Notes: a model not told the origin generated them from the sequence alone. Shown: positions 7,068 through 16,368, counted from the stretch's first letter. The stretch: DNA of 64,000 bases from CAUPWF01 sp964369775 (GCA_964369775.1 CAYJHQ010000006.1:37282-101281), one strand, 5' to 3'. Program-made: numbers and translations.

Positions 7068-8096
7068 TTGGTGGTGAAACTGAATATTTCTAAGAAGGAA
7101 TATGGTATTTTTATAGGAATGGCAATTGTTTTGTGTATTAATATAGGTATCATTTTATTCTATTCCAATCAGATTAATGGAAATGCGGAACACTCAAAGC
7201 AAGAGGGAAATGTATACCAATATCATTACGTGCTTATTACAGATAGTGTGACGAGTGATTTTTGGGACAGCGTTTATCTTTCGGCAAATGAATTAGGAAA
7301 AGAATTAGATGTTTACGTGGAATCTTATAATGAAGGACTAAAAAATGAGCTTACGGTTGAGGAGAAAATTGACCTAGCAATCATGTCTCAAGTGGATGGA
7401 ATCCTTTTATCAACAAAAGATTCAGAGGAAGTAAGGGGAGGTATTGATAGAGCTTTTGAAGCAGGGATTCCGACAGTAACCATGTTAACAGATATTCCAG
7501 AAAGCGAGAGTGTGAGTTACCTAAGCGGAGGAACTTATGATCTGGGGCAATTGTATGCAAATCTCATAATAGAAGAAGGGTTATTGTCTAAAGAAAATGA
7601 AGGACAACCGTTAGTAGATATTAAAATAGGTCTCTTAGAAGGAAGTCAAGGAAGTGGAAATGGACTGATTTACATGGGGCTTTTAGAGAAAATAAATGAA
7701 AATTATGAAAATGTAGAAGTAGACTTTTTGGAGACTAAAGAAGAGGGTATCTTTAAAAGTGAAGAAGAGGTTCGAAATATTTTGCTAGATGAGGAGATAA
7801 AACCAGACTATTTAATTTGTTTAGATGAAGAAAGTTCTGTAAGTGCATACCAAGCAATTATAGATTTAGACCTTGTAGGAGAAGTAGAGTTAGTCGCCTT
7901 CCACACAGAGTCTGATATTATGAGAGGAATCGAAGTAGGTGCAATATTAGGAACTGTTGCATTAGATACAAATGGACTTGGACAAAAAGCAGTGAACACT
8001 CTTAATTCTTACATAACAAAAGGGTATGCGACAGAGTATGATGTGGTTCAAGCTGAGGTGATAACTGAACAGACAATAAGAAATAAAGAGAACTAG
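7068..8096 (+). CDS. Membrane-anchored sugar-binding protein, probable sensor subunit
   Basis: A 342-residue periplasmic-binding-protein type 1 fold (Peripla_BP_4, RbsB/XylF-like). It has an uncleaved N-terminal helix (about residues 12-32) and no lipobox Cys, so it is tethered outside the membrane. The next two genes encode a YesM/LytS-type kinase and its regulator. The same trio occurs in clostridial xylose sensing (XylFII-LytS-LytR), where the binding protein hands the signal to the kinase. The ligand is probably a monosaccharide, but which one cannot be read. TTG 7068, GTG 7071 and GTG 7074 are all possible starts; GTG 7074 has the best spacing to GAAAG. Confidence 0.85.
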   Translation: MVVKLNISKKEYGIFIGMAIVLCINIGIILFYSNQINGNAEHSKQEGNVYQYHYVLITDSVTSDFWDSVYLSANELGKELDVYVESYNEGLKNELTVEEKIDLAIMSQVDGILLSTKDSEEVRGGIDRAFEAGIPTVTMLTDIPESESVSYLSGGTYDLGQLYANLIIEEGLLSKENEGQPLVDIKIGLLEGSQGSGNGLIYMGLLEKINENYENVEVDFLETKEEGIFKSEEEVRNILLDEEIKPDYLICLDEESSVSAYQAIIDLDLVGEVELVAFHTESDIMRGIEVGAILGTVALDTNGLGQKAVNTLNSYITKGYATEYDVVQAEVITEQTIRNKEN

Positions 8097-8110
8097 GATG
8101 GAGGAAAGGC

Positions 8111-9574
8111 ATGAAAAAACAATCGTTTCAGATAAAATTGCTGAAAATCTTTCTTTTTGCAGTAGTGCTCATCTTAGGTGTCAATCTGACATTTATATGG
8201 ACTATTTTTTCAACAATGCAACAAATCGATGGTACATATTCACAGAATTTGTATTTAAATGAACTTAGCACAACTTTACAGGAAATCGATAAGTACGTTT
8301 ACGATTACTTAAATACTAAGAGTTCGGAGGCTTTAGTAGAGTATTACGAGAGTGAAGGGGATTACTATTCACTGATGTTAAAATTAAATAAAGAGATAAG
8401 TGATGATCCAACGTTATTGATGGAGAAAAATATTTTGGCATTGTCGAAAGAATATCTAGATGAAGTGTCAGAAGCAATTAAATATAAGCGAGCAAGGGAT
8501 ATCACTAGCTATAGTTTGAGTTTTGAAAAATCAACAGATACCTATAATTATTTGCAAGAAAGTATTACAGAGTTAAATACAGAGGTATTTTTAAAGAGTT
8601 CAAGCAATTATGCCTATCTGAGAGAAATATTAGATTACGTGGTGTTTGGAAGTATAGGGTGTTTAATTATGATAATGATACTCTCTGGAATATGGATTTT
8701 TGTACAGACTCGAAAACTGACACGACCGTTGATACGTTTATCGGAGGCCGCTAATGAAGTGGCAAATGGAAACATAGAACTATCTTTTGAAGTTATAAAA
8801 ACGAATGATGAAGTAGAAGTCATGGAGATTGCATTTAATCAAATGCTAGAAAGTATTCGTGAATATATCGATAGGATTAAGATAAACCTTGAGAACGAAA
8901 GTAAGTTAGTAGAAAATGAGTTGCAGATGAAAAATGACTTAAAAGAAGCACAGTTAAAATATTTACAGGCTCAAATAAATCCACATTTCTTATTTAATAC
9001 ACTCAATGCAGGTGCACAACTAGCTATGATAGAAGAAGCTGATAATACATATAAGTTCATTGAAAATATGGCTGATTTTTTTCGATATAATGTTAAAAAA
9101 TTTGGAAGAGACACTACAATATTGGAAGAGATACAGTTAGTGAAAAACTATATTTACATTTTAAATGTTCGATTCGCAGGAGAACTGGACTTTACGACCA
9201 GAGTAGATGAAAGTTTATTGAGTTGTAGAATGCCAGGGATGGTCTTGCAACCTATAGTTGAAAATGCAGTCAATCATGGTTTGTCTGAAAAAGAAGATGA
9301 TAAAAAGATTATACTTGAAGTATATAGGGCAGAAGAAAAGATAGTTGTAAGCATTCAAGATAATGGGGTAGGTATTAGTAATGAAAATATCCAAAGAATC
9401 ATGACAGATCAAGTGATTGAAAAGGAAGAAAATAAAGGTTCCACAGGGATAGGAATATCGAATGTCATCAATCGCTTGCGCAATTATTATTCGGAGAGTG
9501 ATGTGATGAAGATAGTAAGAAATGACATCGGGACAAAAGTAATGGTGGTCATTCCAGAAAGTCAAAAGTTATAG
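8111..9574 (+). CDS. YesM/LytS-type sensor histidine kinase
   Basis: A 487-residue membrane kinase. Helix 1 (about 10-32), an extracellular helical domain with no recognised ligand fold, helix 2 (about 178-198), a HAMP linker, then a His_kinase domain (PF06580) with the phospho-accepting His in NPHFLFNTL (about residue 292). The ATP-binding domain has LQPIVENAVNHG and DNGVGI. The extracellular part probably contacts the membrane-anchored binding protein encoded 14 bp upstream, which would supply the sugar signal. The cognate regulator follows after 9 bp. Family and pairing are firm; the signal is inferred. Confidence 0.93.
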   Translation: MKKQSFQIKLLKIFLFAVVLILGVNLTFIWTIFSTMQQIDGTYSQNLYLNELSTTLQEIDKYVYDYLNTKSSEALVEYYESEGDYYSLMLKLNKEISDDPTLLMEKNILALSKEYLDEVSEAIKYKRARDITSYSLSFEKSTDTYNYLQESITELNTEVFLKSSSNYAYLREILDYVVFGSIGCLIMIMILSGIWIFVQTRKLTRPLIRLSEAANEVANGNIELSFEVIKTNDEVEVMEIAFNQMLESIREYIDRIKINLENESKLVENELQMKNDLKEAQLKYLQAQINPHFLFNTLNAGAQLAMIEEADNTYKFIENMADFFRYNVKKFGRDTTILEEIQLVKNYIYILNVRFAGELDFTTRVDESLLSCRMPGMVLQPIVENAVNHGLSEKEDDKKIILEVYRAEEKIVVSIQDNGVGISNENIQRIMTDQVIEKEENKGSTGIGISNVINRLRNYYSESDVMKIVRNDIGTKVMVVIPESQKL

Positions 9575-9583
9575 GAGGGGAAT

Positions 9584-11170
9584 ATGTTTAAAATATTAGT
9601 CTGTGATGATGAAGGGATTGTACATACTTCCTTTCAATTTATCATTGAGAAAAATTTTAAAGGTATATGTAGCTTGAATTATGCAAAGAACGGGAGAATT
9701 GCGATAGAATTGGCACAAGAAATCCACCCAGATTTGATATTTATGGATATTCAAATGCCAGGGATTAACGGATTAGATGCAATGAAAACTATTCGCGAAT
9801 ATAGTCCGCATGTGCCATTTGTAATACTGACAGCATTTGACAAATTTGATTATGCAAAGCAAGCAATAGAATTAGGGACTGTACAATATCTAACTAAACC
9901 AATGAATAAAGATGAAATTATTAAAATAATAAATCAACATTTTAATTTACTAGAGGTGAAAAAAGAAAGGCGTTTACAAGAATTAAAGTTAAGAGAAAAA
10001 TTTGAAACAGTAATTCCCATGCTTGAAAGTGGATTCATCAATAGTTTCTTAGTGCCAAACAATAATAAAGAAACTTTGCAGTACAAAGAGTTATTGGATG
10101 TGAAGGGAAAATTTTACACTGTTGTTGTATGCTCTTTCGGTGAAGATGAGATAAAGTCACAATTGAGTAACCCGATTGGTTCTGGTATATCTATGCAAAA
10201 GAGTTATCACGCTTTTAGAGAAATTGTAAGAGAGTATTTTGAGGCGATTATAGGAAATATTATGGGGAATAGAATTATTCTTTGTATCCCTGGTAACGAG
10301 TCTTATGATGAGTATGAAAAAAGAGTTTGGCTTGTAGATCGAATGCGCGAGATGGAGAGAAAATTAGTGGAGCGCTTAAGTTTAAGGTTTAAAATCGGCA
10401 TAGGAACTAGTGTGATCGAAGAATTATACTCTTCTTATAGGCAAGCTTTAAAAGCAAATGGGGGAACAGTTGGAAAAGTGATACATATCAGTGATATTAA
10501 GGAAAAGAAGTCTATTGAGTATTTATATCCGGATGAACTAGAGGGGCAAATATATCAGTATATAAAAAATGGGGATAGAGAAGGGGTAAAAGAAAAAAGT
10601 ATTCTGTTATTGGAATGGCTAAGAGGTGTATCCCCTCAATTAGAAGAAGGGATCCGATTAAAAGCCCTTGAGCTAGTTTTATGTTCGCGCAAACTTATTA
10701 TCGAGCGCACGAAGGAGACTTATCAACTGAATATCAGCAGTAACCTATTAGAAGAAGTAAATCGTTGTAATAATTATGAAGAATTAAAGCAGTGGGTGAT
10801 TAGGCATCTTGTTACAATTAGTGATGAGTTTGAAAAAGAAAAGGAGTCAAATCAAAATGATTTCGTGGATTCTGCAATTCGAATAATTAAAGCAAATTAT
10901 GATAAGGACATTACGTTGAACTATATAGCTGAGAAATTAGATATAAGCCCTTATTACTTTAGTAAGCTTTTTAAAAATAAAACAAAGAAAAATTATAGCG
11001 AGTATCTCAGTGAATTTCGGATTGAGGAAGCGATAAAAATGATGAAAGATAAAGACTTGAGTATGAAAAGTATTGGAATTAATGTAGGATATGGAGATCC
11101 AAATTATTTCAGCAGGATTTTCAAGAAAATAAAAGGGTGCTCACCTACAGAATATAGGGAGACATTGTGA
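9584..11170 (+). CDS. YesN-type response regulator with AraC DNA-binding domain
   Basis: A 528-residue regulator. A receiver domain lies at residues 1-120, with the acidic pocket D8/D9, phospho-acceptor D55 (FMDIQMPG) and K102-region KPM. A long middle region of unclear fold follows, then a C-terminal AraC-type double helix-turn-helix (about 425-527) with ISPYYFSKLFK and YGDPNYFSRIFKK. It would activate the sugar operon when phosphorylated by the kinase upstream. A pair of CAAAATA direct repeats 21 bp apart sits before the ChvE-like gene and is a good target candidate. Its stop overlaps the start of the next gene. Confidence 0.93.
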   Translation: MFKILVCDDEGIVHTSFQFIIEKNFKGICSLNYAKNGRIAIELAQEIHPDLIFMDIQMPGINGLDAMKTIREYSPHVPFVILTAFDKFDYAKQAIELGTVQYLTKPMNKDEIIKIINQHFNLLEVKKERRLQELKLREKFETVIPMLESGFINSFLVPNNNKETLQYKELLDVKGKFYTVVVCSFGEDEIKSQLSNPIGSGISMQKSYHAFREIVREYFEAIIGNIMGNRIILCIPGNESYDEYEKRVWLVDRMREMERKLVERLSLRFKIGIGTSVIEELYSSYRQALKANGGTVGKVIHISDIKEKKSIEYLYPDELEGQIYQYIKNGDREGVKEKSILLLEWLRGVSPQLEEGIRLKALELVLCSRKLIIERTKETYQLNISSNLLEEVNRCNNYEELKQWVIRHLVTISDEFEKEKESNQNDFVDSAIRIIKANYDKDITLNYIAEKLDISPYYFSKLFKNKTKKNYSEYLSEFRIEEAIKMMKDKDLSMKSIGINVGYGDPNYFSRIFKKIKGCSPTEYRETL

Positions 11171-12222
11171 TGAAAAAACAAGGATGGAAAAAAAATATTG
11201 CGGTACTTTTAGTTGGAGTGGTTTTTTGTGTAGGATGTAATGTTCAGCCAGGGGAGGAGTCAGAAGAATTAGAAAAAAGTGAATCAGAGATTACAATAGG
11301 GTGCTCTTTTGATACTTTTGTTTTAGAACGTTGGTTAAGAGATCGAGATATGATTACTTCAGTTGCACAAAAAGCAGGGGCAACAGTAGATGTTCAACAT
11401 GCGAATGGGAATGTAGAGACACAAAAAGAACAGATAAAATATTTGATACAAGAGGAAGTCGATGTGCTCATTGTAGTTCCAGTAGATAGCTATTCTTTAG
11501 TAGAAGAGATTGAAGAAGCTATGGAAAAGGGGATAAAAGTGATATCTTATGACCGAATGCTACAAGGTGTGGGAATGGATTTATATATTACAGTTGATAA
11601 TCATATGGTAGGAGCATTGATGGCAGAGACTATGATGGAACGATTACCAGATGGTGGAAATATAGTTATGATTTGTGGACCAAAGACAGATAAAAATGCA
11701 ATAGAGGTAGCAGAAGCATTTGAGGAAAAGATAGAAGAGAGCAATCTGGAGGTTGTCAGTAAGACGAATGTTGATGTGTGGGAAGGAGAACTGGGATTTC
11801 AAGCGTTGGAAGAAGTGCTAGAGACAGGGATTGCTATCGATGGTGTTATGTGTGGAAATGATGGACTAGCATCAAATGCAATCAAAGCACTAAGTGAACG
11901 AGGATTGACGGAGTCAGTGATTGTAACAGGACAAGATGCTGATTTAGAAGCTTGCCAAAGGATTACAGAAGGATCCCAGACGATGACAGTATATAAGCCA
12001 ATAGAAGAGTTGGCTAGCCAAGCAGCAGAGTTTGCAGTGCAGATGGCAAAAGGAGAAGAGTTGACAACGGTAACAGAAATAAAGTCAAACGATATAGGAG
12101 AGTTTCCTTATTATGGATTGACACCTCAGACCGTTACAATGGAGACAATGGAAGAAACTATTATTAAGTCAGGGTTTCATCTAGAGAGCGATGTTTATCG
12201 CTATGCACAACAAAACGAGTGA
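11170..12222 (+). CDS. Sugar-binding lipoprotein (XylF/ChvE-like)
   Basis: A 350-residue binding protein with a lipoprotein signal peptide (lipobox ending CVGC, Cys near residue 22) and a type 1 sugar-binding fold. The VISYDRM segment resembles D-xylose and ChvE-type proteins. The ATG (11170) overlaps the regulator stop as TGATG; a GTG one codon earlier is less likely. It belongs to the sensor transcript and is separated from the transporter's own binding protein by a strong terminator. It may therefore be a second sensor input or an alternative receptor for the same transporter. The ligand is not known. Confidence 0.87.
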   Translation: MKKQGWKKNIAVLLVGVVFCVGCNVQPGEESEELEKSESEITIGCSFDTFVLERWLRDRDMITSVAQKAGATVDVQHANGNVETQKEQIKYLIQEEVDVLIVVPVDSYSLVEEIEEAMEKGIKVISYDRMLQGVGMDLYITVDNHMVGALMAETMMERLPDGGNIVMICGPKTDKNAIEVAEAFEEKIEESNLEVVSKTNVDVWEGELGFQALEEVLETGIAIDGVMCGNDGLASNAIKALSERGLTESVIVTGQDADLEACQRITEGSQTMTVYKPIEELASQAAEFAVQMAKGEELTTVTEIKSNDIGEFPYYGLTPQTVTMETMEETIIKSGFHLESDVYRYAQQNE

Positions 12223-12230
12223 GTATGATA

Positions 12231-12284
12231 GCACTAGCACAAATTCGAAAGATTAAAATCGGAATTTGTGCTAGTGCATTTTTT
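12231..12284 (+). terminator. Strong terminator between sensor and transporter operons
   Basis: GCACTAGCACAAATTC (12231-12246) pairs perfectly over 16 bp with its complement at 12262-12277, followed by a T6 run. It makes the ChvE-like gene a separate transcription unit. Confidence 0.95.
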
Positions 12285-12299
12285 ATGCTAAAGAATTAG

Positions 12300-12327
12300 C
12301 AAAATAATTATAGTAGTTGTCAAAATA
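12300..12327 (+). promoter_or_regulatory. CAAAATA direct repeats, 21 bp apart (candidate activator site)
   Basis: CAAAATA occurs at 12300-12306 and 12321-12327, a period of 21 bp or two helical turns. The second copy overlaps where a -35 box would lie for TATACT at 12346-12351. AraC-type regulators typically bind such tandem sites. The YesN-type regulator upstream is the obvious candidate. Confidence 0.5.
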
Positions 12328-12342
12328 GTCCTGCTAGCCAGA

Positions 12343-12351
12343 TGATATACT
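12343..12351 (+). promoter_or_regulatory. Extended -10 promoter of the ChvE-like gene
   Basis: TGA followed by TATACT (12346-12351) is an extended -10 box without a matching -35 box, as expected for an activator-dependent promoter. Confidence 0.5.
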
Positions 12352-12395
12352 GAATTCAGATAAAATAAATGATTGAAATGAAACGGAGGAGCAGT

Positions 12396-13520
12396 ATGAA
12401 AAACAGAATGAAAATGTTACTTGGATTAGGACTTGCAGCAGTGATGATGTTCTCAATGGTTGGATGTACAAGTGGAGAGGCAGTAGAAGAGCCAGCAGCA
12501 GAAGAGACAGAAGAGGCAACTGATGAGAGTTCAGAGGAAGGCGGACAAAAAATTGGAGTAGCAATGCCTACAAAAGATTTACAACGTTGGAATCAAGATG
12601 GTGAAAATATGAAAGCTAAGTTAGAAGAAGCTGGATTTGAAGTGGATCTTCAATACGCAGGCAATGACGTAGCGACTCAAGTATCTCAAATCGAAAATAT
12701 GATTTCTGGTGGAGTAGATGTATTAGTAATCGCATCTATCGATGGAGAATCATTGGGAACTCCTCTTGCAGCGGCAAAAGAAGCGGATATTCCAGTAGTT
12801 GCTTATGACAGATTGATTATGAACTCTGATGCAGTATCTTATTATGCAACATTTGATAACTATGACGTAGGTGTAAAACAAGGTGAGTTCATCCGTGATG
12901 AATTAGATTTAGAGAATCAAGATGGACCATTTAACATTGAGTTAGTAACTGGAGCTCCAGATGATAACAATGCGAAGTTTTTCTTTGAAGGTGCAATGTC
13001 AATTCTTGATCCATATATCGCAGATGGAAAATTAGTTGTAAAATCAGGTCAAACTGATTTCGCAGAAGTTGCTACAGCAAACTGGTCAACAGAAACAGCA
13101 CAAAACAGAATGGATACAATCATATCAGGAAACTACTCTGATGGAACAAACCTTGATGCAGTTCTTTGTTCAAATGACTCTACAGCACTTGGTGTAACAA
13201 ATGCATTATCAGCATCGTATGCAGGGGAGTGGCCAATCATCACAGGACAAGATTGTGATATCGCAAGTGTTAAGAACTTAATCGCAGGTAAACAATCAAT
13301 GAGTATTTTCAAAGATACACGTACATTGGCAGACCAAACAGTAGCAATGGTTGAAGCAATCGTAGCAGGTGAAGAAGCGGAAACAAATGACAACGAAACA
13401 TATGACAACGGAACAGGCGTTATTCCTTCATTCCTTTGTGAGCCAGTTGTGTGTACAACTGAAAACTATGAAGAGTTACTAATTGATTCAGGATATTATG
13501 CAGAGGAAGATTTAAAATAG
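12396..13520 (+). CDS. chvE: Monosaccharide-binding lipoprotein of the MmsAB-type transporter
   Basis: A 374-residue lipoprotein with a signal peptide ending MVGC (Cys at residue 25) and a Glu-rich linker, then a ChvE-like type 1 binding fold (KIGVAMPTKDLQRW, VVAYDRLI, TGQDCD). It would capture a monosaccharide outside the cell and deliver it to the ATPase/permease pair encoded next. ATG 12396 is chosen because of GGAGGA at 12385-12390; an ATG nine codons earlier lacks a site. ChvE-type proteins accept several aldoses, so the sugar is not assigned. A hairpin separates this gene from the ATPase, probably giving binding protein in excess. Confidence 0.88.
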   Translation: MKNRMKMLLGLGLAAVMMFSMVGCTSGEAVEEPAAEETEEATDESSEEGGQKIGVAMPTKDLQRWNQDGENMKAKLEEAGFEVDLQYAGNDVATQVSQIENMISGGVDVLVIASIDGESLGTPLAAAKEADIPVVAYDRLIMNSDAVSYYATFDNYDVGVKQGEFIRDELDLENQDGPFNIELVTGAPDDNNAKFFFEGAMSILDPYIADGKLVVKSGQTDFAEVATANWSTETAQNRMDTIISGNYSDGTNLDAVLCSNDSTALGVTNALSASYAGEWPIITGQDCDIASVKNLIAGKQSMSIFKDTRTLADQTVAMVEAIVAGEEAETNDNETYDNGTGVIPSFLCEPVVCTTENYEELLIDSGYYAEEDLK

Positions 13521-13552
13521 CCTTTGACTTAAGTACATAAAAACAATATGAA

Positions 13553-13584
13553 GTGCAGGTGAGTAGATTCTTGCCTGCATTTTC
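13553..13584 (+). terminator. Intercistronic hairpin (leaky terminator or stabiliser)
   Basis: GTGCAGGTGAG (13553-13563) pairs with CTTGCCTGCAT (13570-13580) using G-U pairs around a 6-nt loop, then TTTT. It lies between binding-protein and ATPase genes that otherwise form one operon. Confidence 0.7.
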
Positions 13585-13603
13585 TGAAGAAAGGAGCAGG
13601 AAA

Positions 13604-15142
13604 TTGGGAAATTTGATTTTAGAAATGAAAGGAATAACCAAGACATTTCCAGGGGTAAAAGCTCTTGATAATGTAAACTTACAAGTGGAAGAAGGGGAAA
13701 TTCACGCATTAGTGGGTGAGAACGGAGCAGGAAAATCTACTTTGATGAATGTACTTAGTGGTGTCTATCCTTATGGCAGTTACGAGGGGGATATCATTTA
13801 TAAAGGAGATATCTGTAAATTTAACAAAATAAAAGAGAGTGAAGAAAAGGGAATTGTAATTATACATCAAGAGTTAGCACTAATTCCTTACATGACAATA
13901 GGAGAGAACCTATATTTAGGAAATGAAAAAGGTAAAGCAATTTCTATTGATTGGGAGTCTACATATGGTGATGCAGCAGACTATCTTAAAAGAGTTGGGT
14001 TAAAAGAATCGCCTAGAACATTAGTAAAAGATATAGGAACAGGGAAGCAACAATTAGTGGAGATTGCAAAGGCGCTTGCTAAAAATGCAAAACTATTGAT
14101 ATTGGATGAGCCTACATCGTCGCTAAATGAGTCGGATTCACAGGCACTATTAGATTTAATGTTAGAGTTGAAAAAACAAGGAATGACAAGCATCATTATT
14201 TCGCATAAGCTTAATGAGATATCGTATGTTGCAGATAAGATTACTGTTATTCGAGATGGATCTACGATTGAGACACTAGATAAAAAGGTGGATGAATTTA
14301 CAGAAGATAGAATCATCCAAGGGATGGTAGGTCGAGATCTGACAGATCGTTACCCTAAGAGAGAGAGCCAAGTAAAAGATGAGATTGCACTAGAAGTAAA
14401 GAATTGGAATGTAAACCATCCATTATATACAGAAAGAAAAGTTGTAAACAATGTATCGATGAATGTGAAAAAAGGCGAAGTTGTTGGTATTTCTGGATTA
14501 ATGGGAGCAGGAAGAACTGAACTTGCAATGAGTATTTTTGGCAAGAGCTATGGAGTTGATATTAACGGAGAGCTATATTTAAATGGGAAAAAAGTAGAGT
14601 TGAAATCAGTAAAAGATGCAATTCATCATAAGATTGCATATGTGACTGAAGATAGAAAAGGAAATGGATTGATTCTAGGTAACTCAATAAAAATAAATAC
14701 AAGTCTTGCTAACTTGGAAGGAGTTTCAAAAAAAGGAGTAATTGATCAAGATCAAGAGTTTGGAGTCGCAGTTGAATACAAAGATCGATTAAAGACGAAA
14801 ACACCAAGTGTAGAGCAGCATGTTGGAAAGCTAAGTGGTGGAAATCAACAGAAAGTATTGCTAGCAAAATGGATGTTTACAGATCCAGATGTGCTAATCT
14901 TGGATGAACCAACTAGAGGAATTGATGTTGGTGCAAAGTATGAGATTTATTGCATCATTAACGATCTAGTAAAAGAAGGAAAATCAGTGATTATGATTTC
15001 GTCGGAATTGCCAGAGGTACTGGGGATGACAGATCGAGTATATATTATGAATGAAGGTAGAATAGTCGGGGAGCTGGATACAGCAGAAGCGACTCAAGAA
15101 AAGATTATGTCACAAATTCTAAAATCGGATAAAGGAGAATAA
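13604..15142 (+). CDS. mmsA: Monosaccharide ABC transporter ATP-binding protein (two nucleotide-binding domains)
   Basis: A 512-residue cytoplasmic ATPase with two fused nucleotide-binding domains, the RbsA/MglA/GguA arrangement. Domain 1 has Walker A GENGAGKST, a degenerate signature region and Walker B LLILDEPTSSL. Domain 2 has a degenerate Walker A (GLMGAGRTE), signature LSGGNQQK and Walker B LILDEPTRGID. The phrase YPYGSYEGDI resembles GguA/MmsA rather than RbsA. The best start is TTG 13604, seven nt after AAGGAG (13591-13596); a GTG at 13553 lies inside the intercistronic hairpin. It energises import of the sugar bound by the ChvE-like protein. Confidence 0.92.
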   Translation: MGNLILEMKGITKTFPGVKALDNVNLQVEEGEIHALVGENGAGKSTLMNVLSGVYPYGSYEGDIIYKGDICKFNKIKESEEKGIVIIHQELALIPYMTIGENLYLGNEKGKAISIDWESTYGDAADYLKRVGLKESPRTLVKDIGTGKQQLVEIAKALAKNAKLLILDEPTSSLNESDSQALLDLMLELKKQGMTSIIISHKLNEISYVADKITVIRDGSTIETLDKKVDEFTEDRIIQGMVGRDLTDRYPKRESQVKDEIALEVKNWNVNHPLYTERKVVNNVSMNVKKGEVVGISGLMGAGRTELAMSIFGKSYGVDINGELYLNGKKVELKSVKDAIHHKIAYVTEDRKGNGLILGNSIKINTSLANLEGVSKKGVIDQDQEFGVAVEYKDRLKTKTPSVEQHVGKLSGGNQQKVLLAKWMFTDPDVLILDEPTRGIDVGAKYEIYCIINDLVKEGKSVIMISSELPEVLGMTDRVYIMNEGRIVGELDTAEATQEKIMSQILKSDKGE

Positions 15143-15146
15143 GAAA

Positions 15147-16307
15147 ATGAGCAAGGTAAATATTTCAGCTGGAATAAAAAAATATACGATGGTTATTGCA
15201 TTGGTAGTTGTAACTGCATTTTTTACATGGCAGACAGATGGAGCAATGTTATTGCCTCAAAATGTAAACAACCTAATCGCTCAAAATGCATATGTATTTG
15301 TGCTTGCAACAGGTATGTTATTATGTATTTTAACAGGTGGTAACATTGATTTGAGTATTGGTTCAGTAGTATGTCTAGTAGGAGCTATCGGTGGAACATT
15401 AATGGTTAATATGAAGGTGTCTCCTGTGCTAGCAATGTTAGTGATGATAGCAGCAGGTATTATAATAGGGATATGGCAAGGCTATTGGATTGCTTATGTT
15501 AGAATTCCACCATTTATTGTTACTCTTGCAGGAATGTTGATGTTTCGAGGAATTTCAAACGTAGTGCTAAATGGTTTGACGATTGCACCGATGCCAGATT
15601 CTTATCTAGCAATGTTTAACTTCTATGTAGCAGACGTTTTTGGCGGAACTACAATTAATATTACTTGTATGTTAGTGGGTGTGATTGCTACTGTAGTTTA
15701 TATAGGATTAGGTTTGAGTGCAAGAGTGAAAAAGGCGAAAAAAGGATACGAAGTAGATCCACTAGGTGGTTTTATCGTAAAGACAGCTGTAGTAAGTTTT
15801 GTAATCTTAGCATTTATGTATAAATTAGCAAAATACAAAGGAATTCCTAATGTATTAATCTGGGTGACAGTAATTATTTTAATCTACGCATACATAACAT
15901 CAAAGACTACAGTCGGTCGTCATTTCTACGCAGTAGGAGGAAATGAAAAAGCAACAAAATTGTCAGGAATTGATACAAATAGAGTGTATTTCTTAGCATA
16001 TGTTAATATGGCTTTACTTGCATCAGTGGCTGCCATGATTACAATTGCCCGTCTAAATTCAGCAAATCCAACAGCAGGAACAAACTACGAGATGGATGCA
16101 ATCGGTTCTTGCTTCATCGGTGGGGCATCAGCTTATGGTGGAATTGGAACAGTACCAGGTGTTATTATCGGAGCGACTTTAATGGGTGTAATCAACCTGG
16201 GAATGTCAATTATGGGTGTAGATGCCAACTGGCAAAGAGTTGTAAAAGGTGGAGTATTACTAGCAGCTGTAATTTTTGATGTAGTATCTAAGAAAAAAGG
16301 AAACTAG
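15147..16307 (+). CDS. mmsB: Monosaccharide ABC transporter permease
   Basis: A 386-residue integral membrane protein of the RbsC/XylH/GguB family with about ten hydrophobic helices. The conserved segments GGNIDLSIGS, PPFIVTLAGM and GGxSAYGGIGT (here GGASAYGGIGT) are present. It is longer than RbsC because of a loop and extra helices around residues 190-240, as in GguB/MmsB and XylH. It forms the channel of the transporter with the ATPase encoded 4 bp upstream. A bidirectional terminator follows. Confidence 0.92.
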   Translation: MSKVNISAGIKKYTMVIALVVVTAFFTWQTDGAMLLPQNVNNLIAQNAYVFVLATGMLLCILTGGNIDLSIGSVVCLVGAIGGTLMVNMKVSPVLAMLVMIAAGIIIGIWQGYWIAYVRIPPFIVTLAGMLMFRGISNVVLNGLTIAPMPDSYLAMFNFYVADVFGGTTINITCMLVGVIATVVYIGLGLSARVKKAKKGYEVDPLGGFIVKTAVVSFVILAFMYKLAKYKGIPNVLIWVTVIILIYAYITSKTTVGRHFYAVGGNEKATKLSGIDTNRVYFLAYVNMALLASVAAMITIARLNSANPTAGTNYEMDAIGSCFIGGASAYGGIGTVPGVIIGATLMGVINLGMSIMGVDANWQRVVKGGVLLAAVIFDVVSKKKGN

Positions 16308-16325
16308 TAAAATAGAAATAGATAG

Positions 16326-16368
16326 AAAAAGTCTGTAATTCCTAGAAGTAGGAAATACAGACTTTTTT
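16326..16368 (+). terminator. Bidirectional terminator between mmsB and the purine operon
   Basis: AAAAAGTCTGTA...TTCCTA and TAGGAAATACAGACTTTTTT pair with one mismatch around a GAAG loop. T runs on both strands let it end both convergent operons. Confidence 0.92.

Noticed and set aside
13133..13408. Open frames on the strand opposite long genes (for example opposite the ChvE-like gene)
   Set aside because: They have no ribosome-binding site, no recognisable protein features and mirror the codon structure of the real genes.
13553..13603. GTG at 13553 as the ATPase gene start
   Set aside because: It lies in the intercistronic hairpin and has no ribosome-binding site; TTG 13604 has AAGGAG at 7 nt and fits the family N-terminus.
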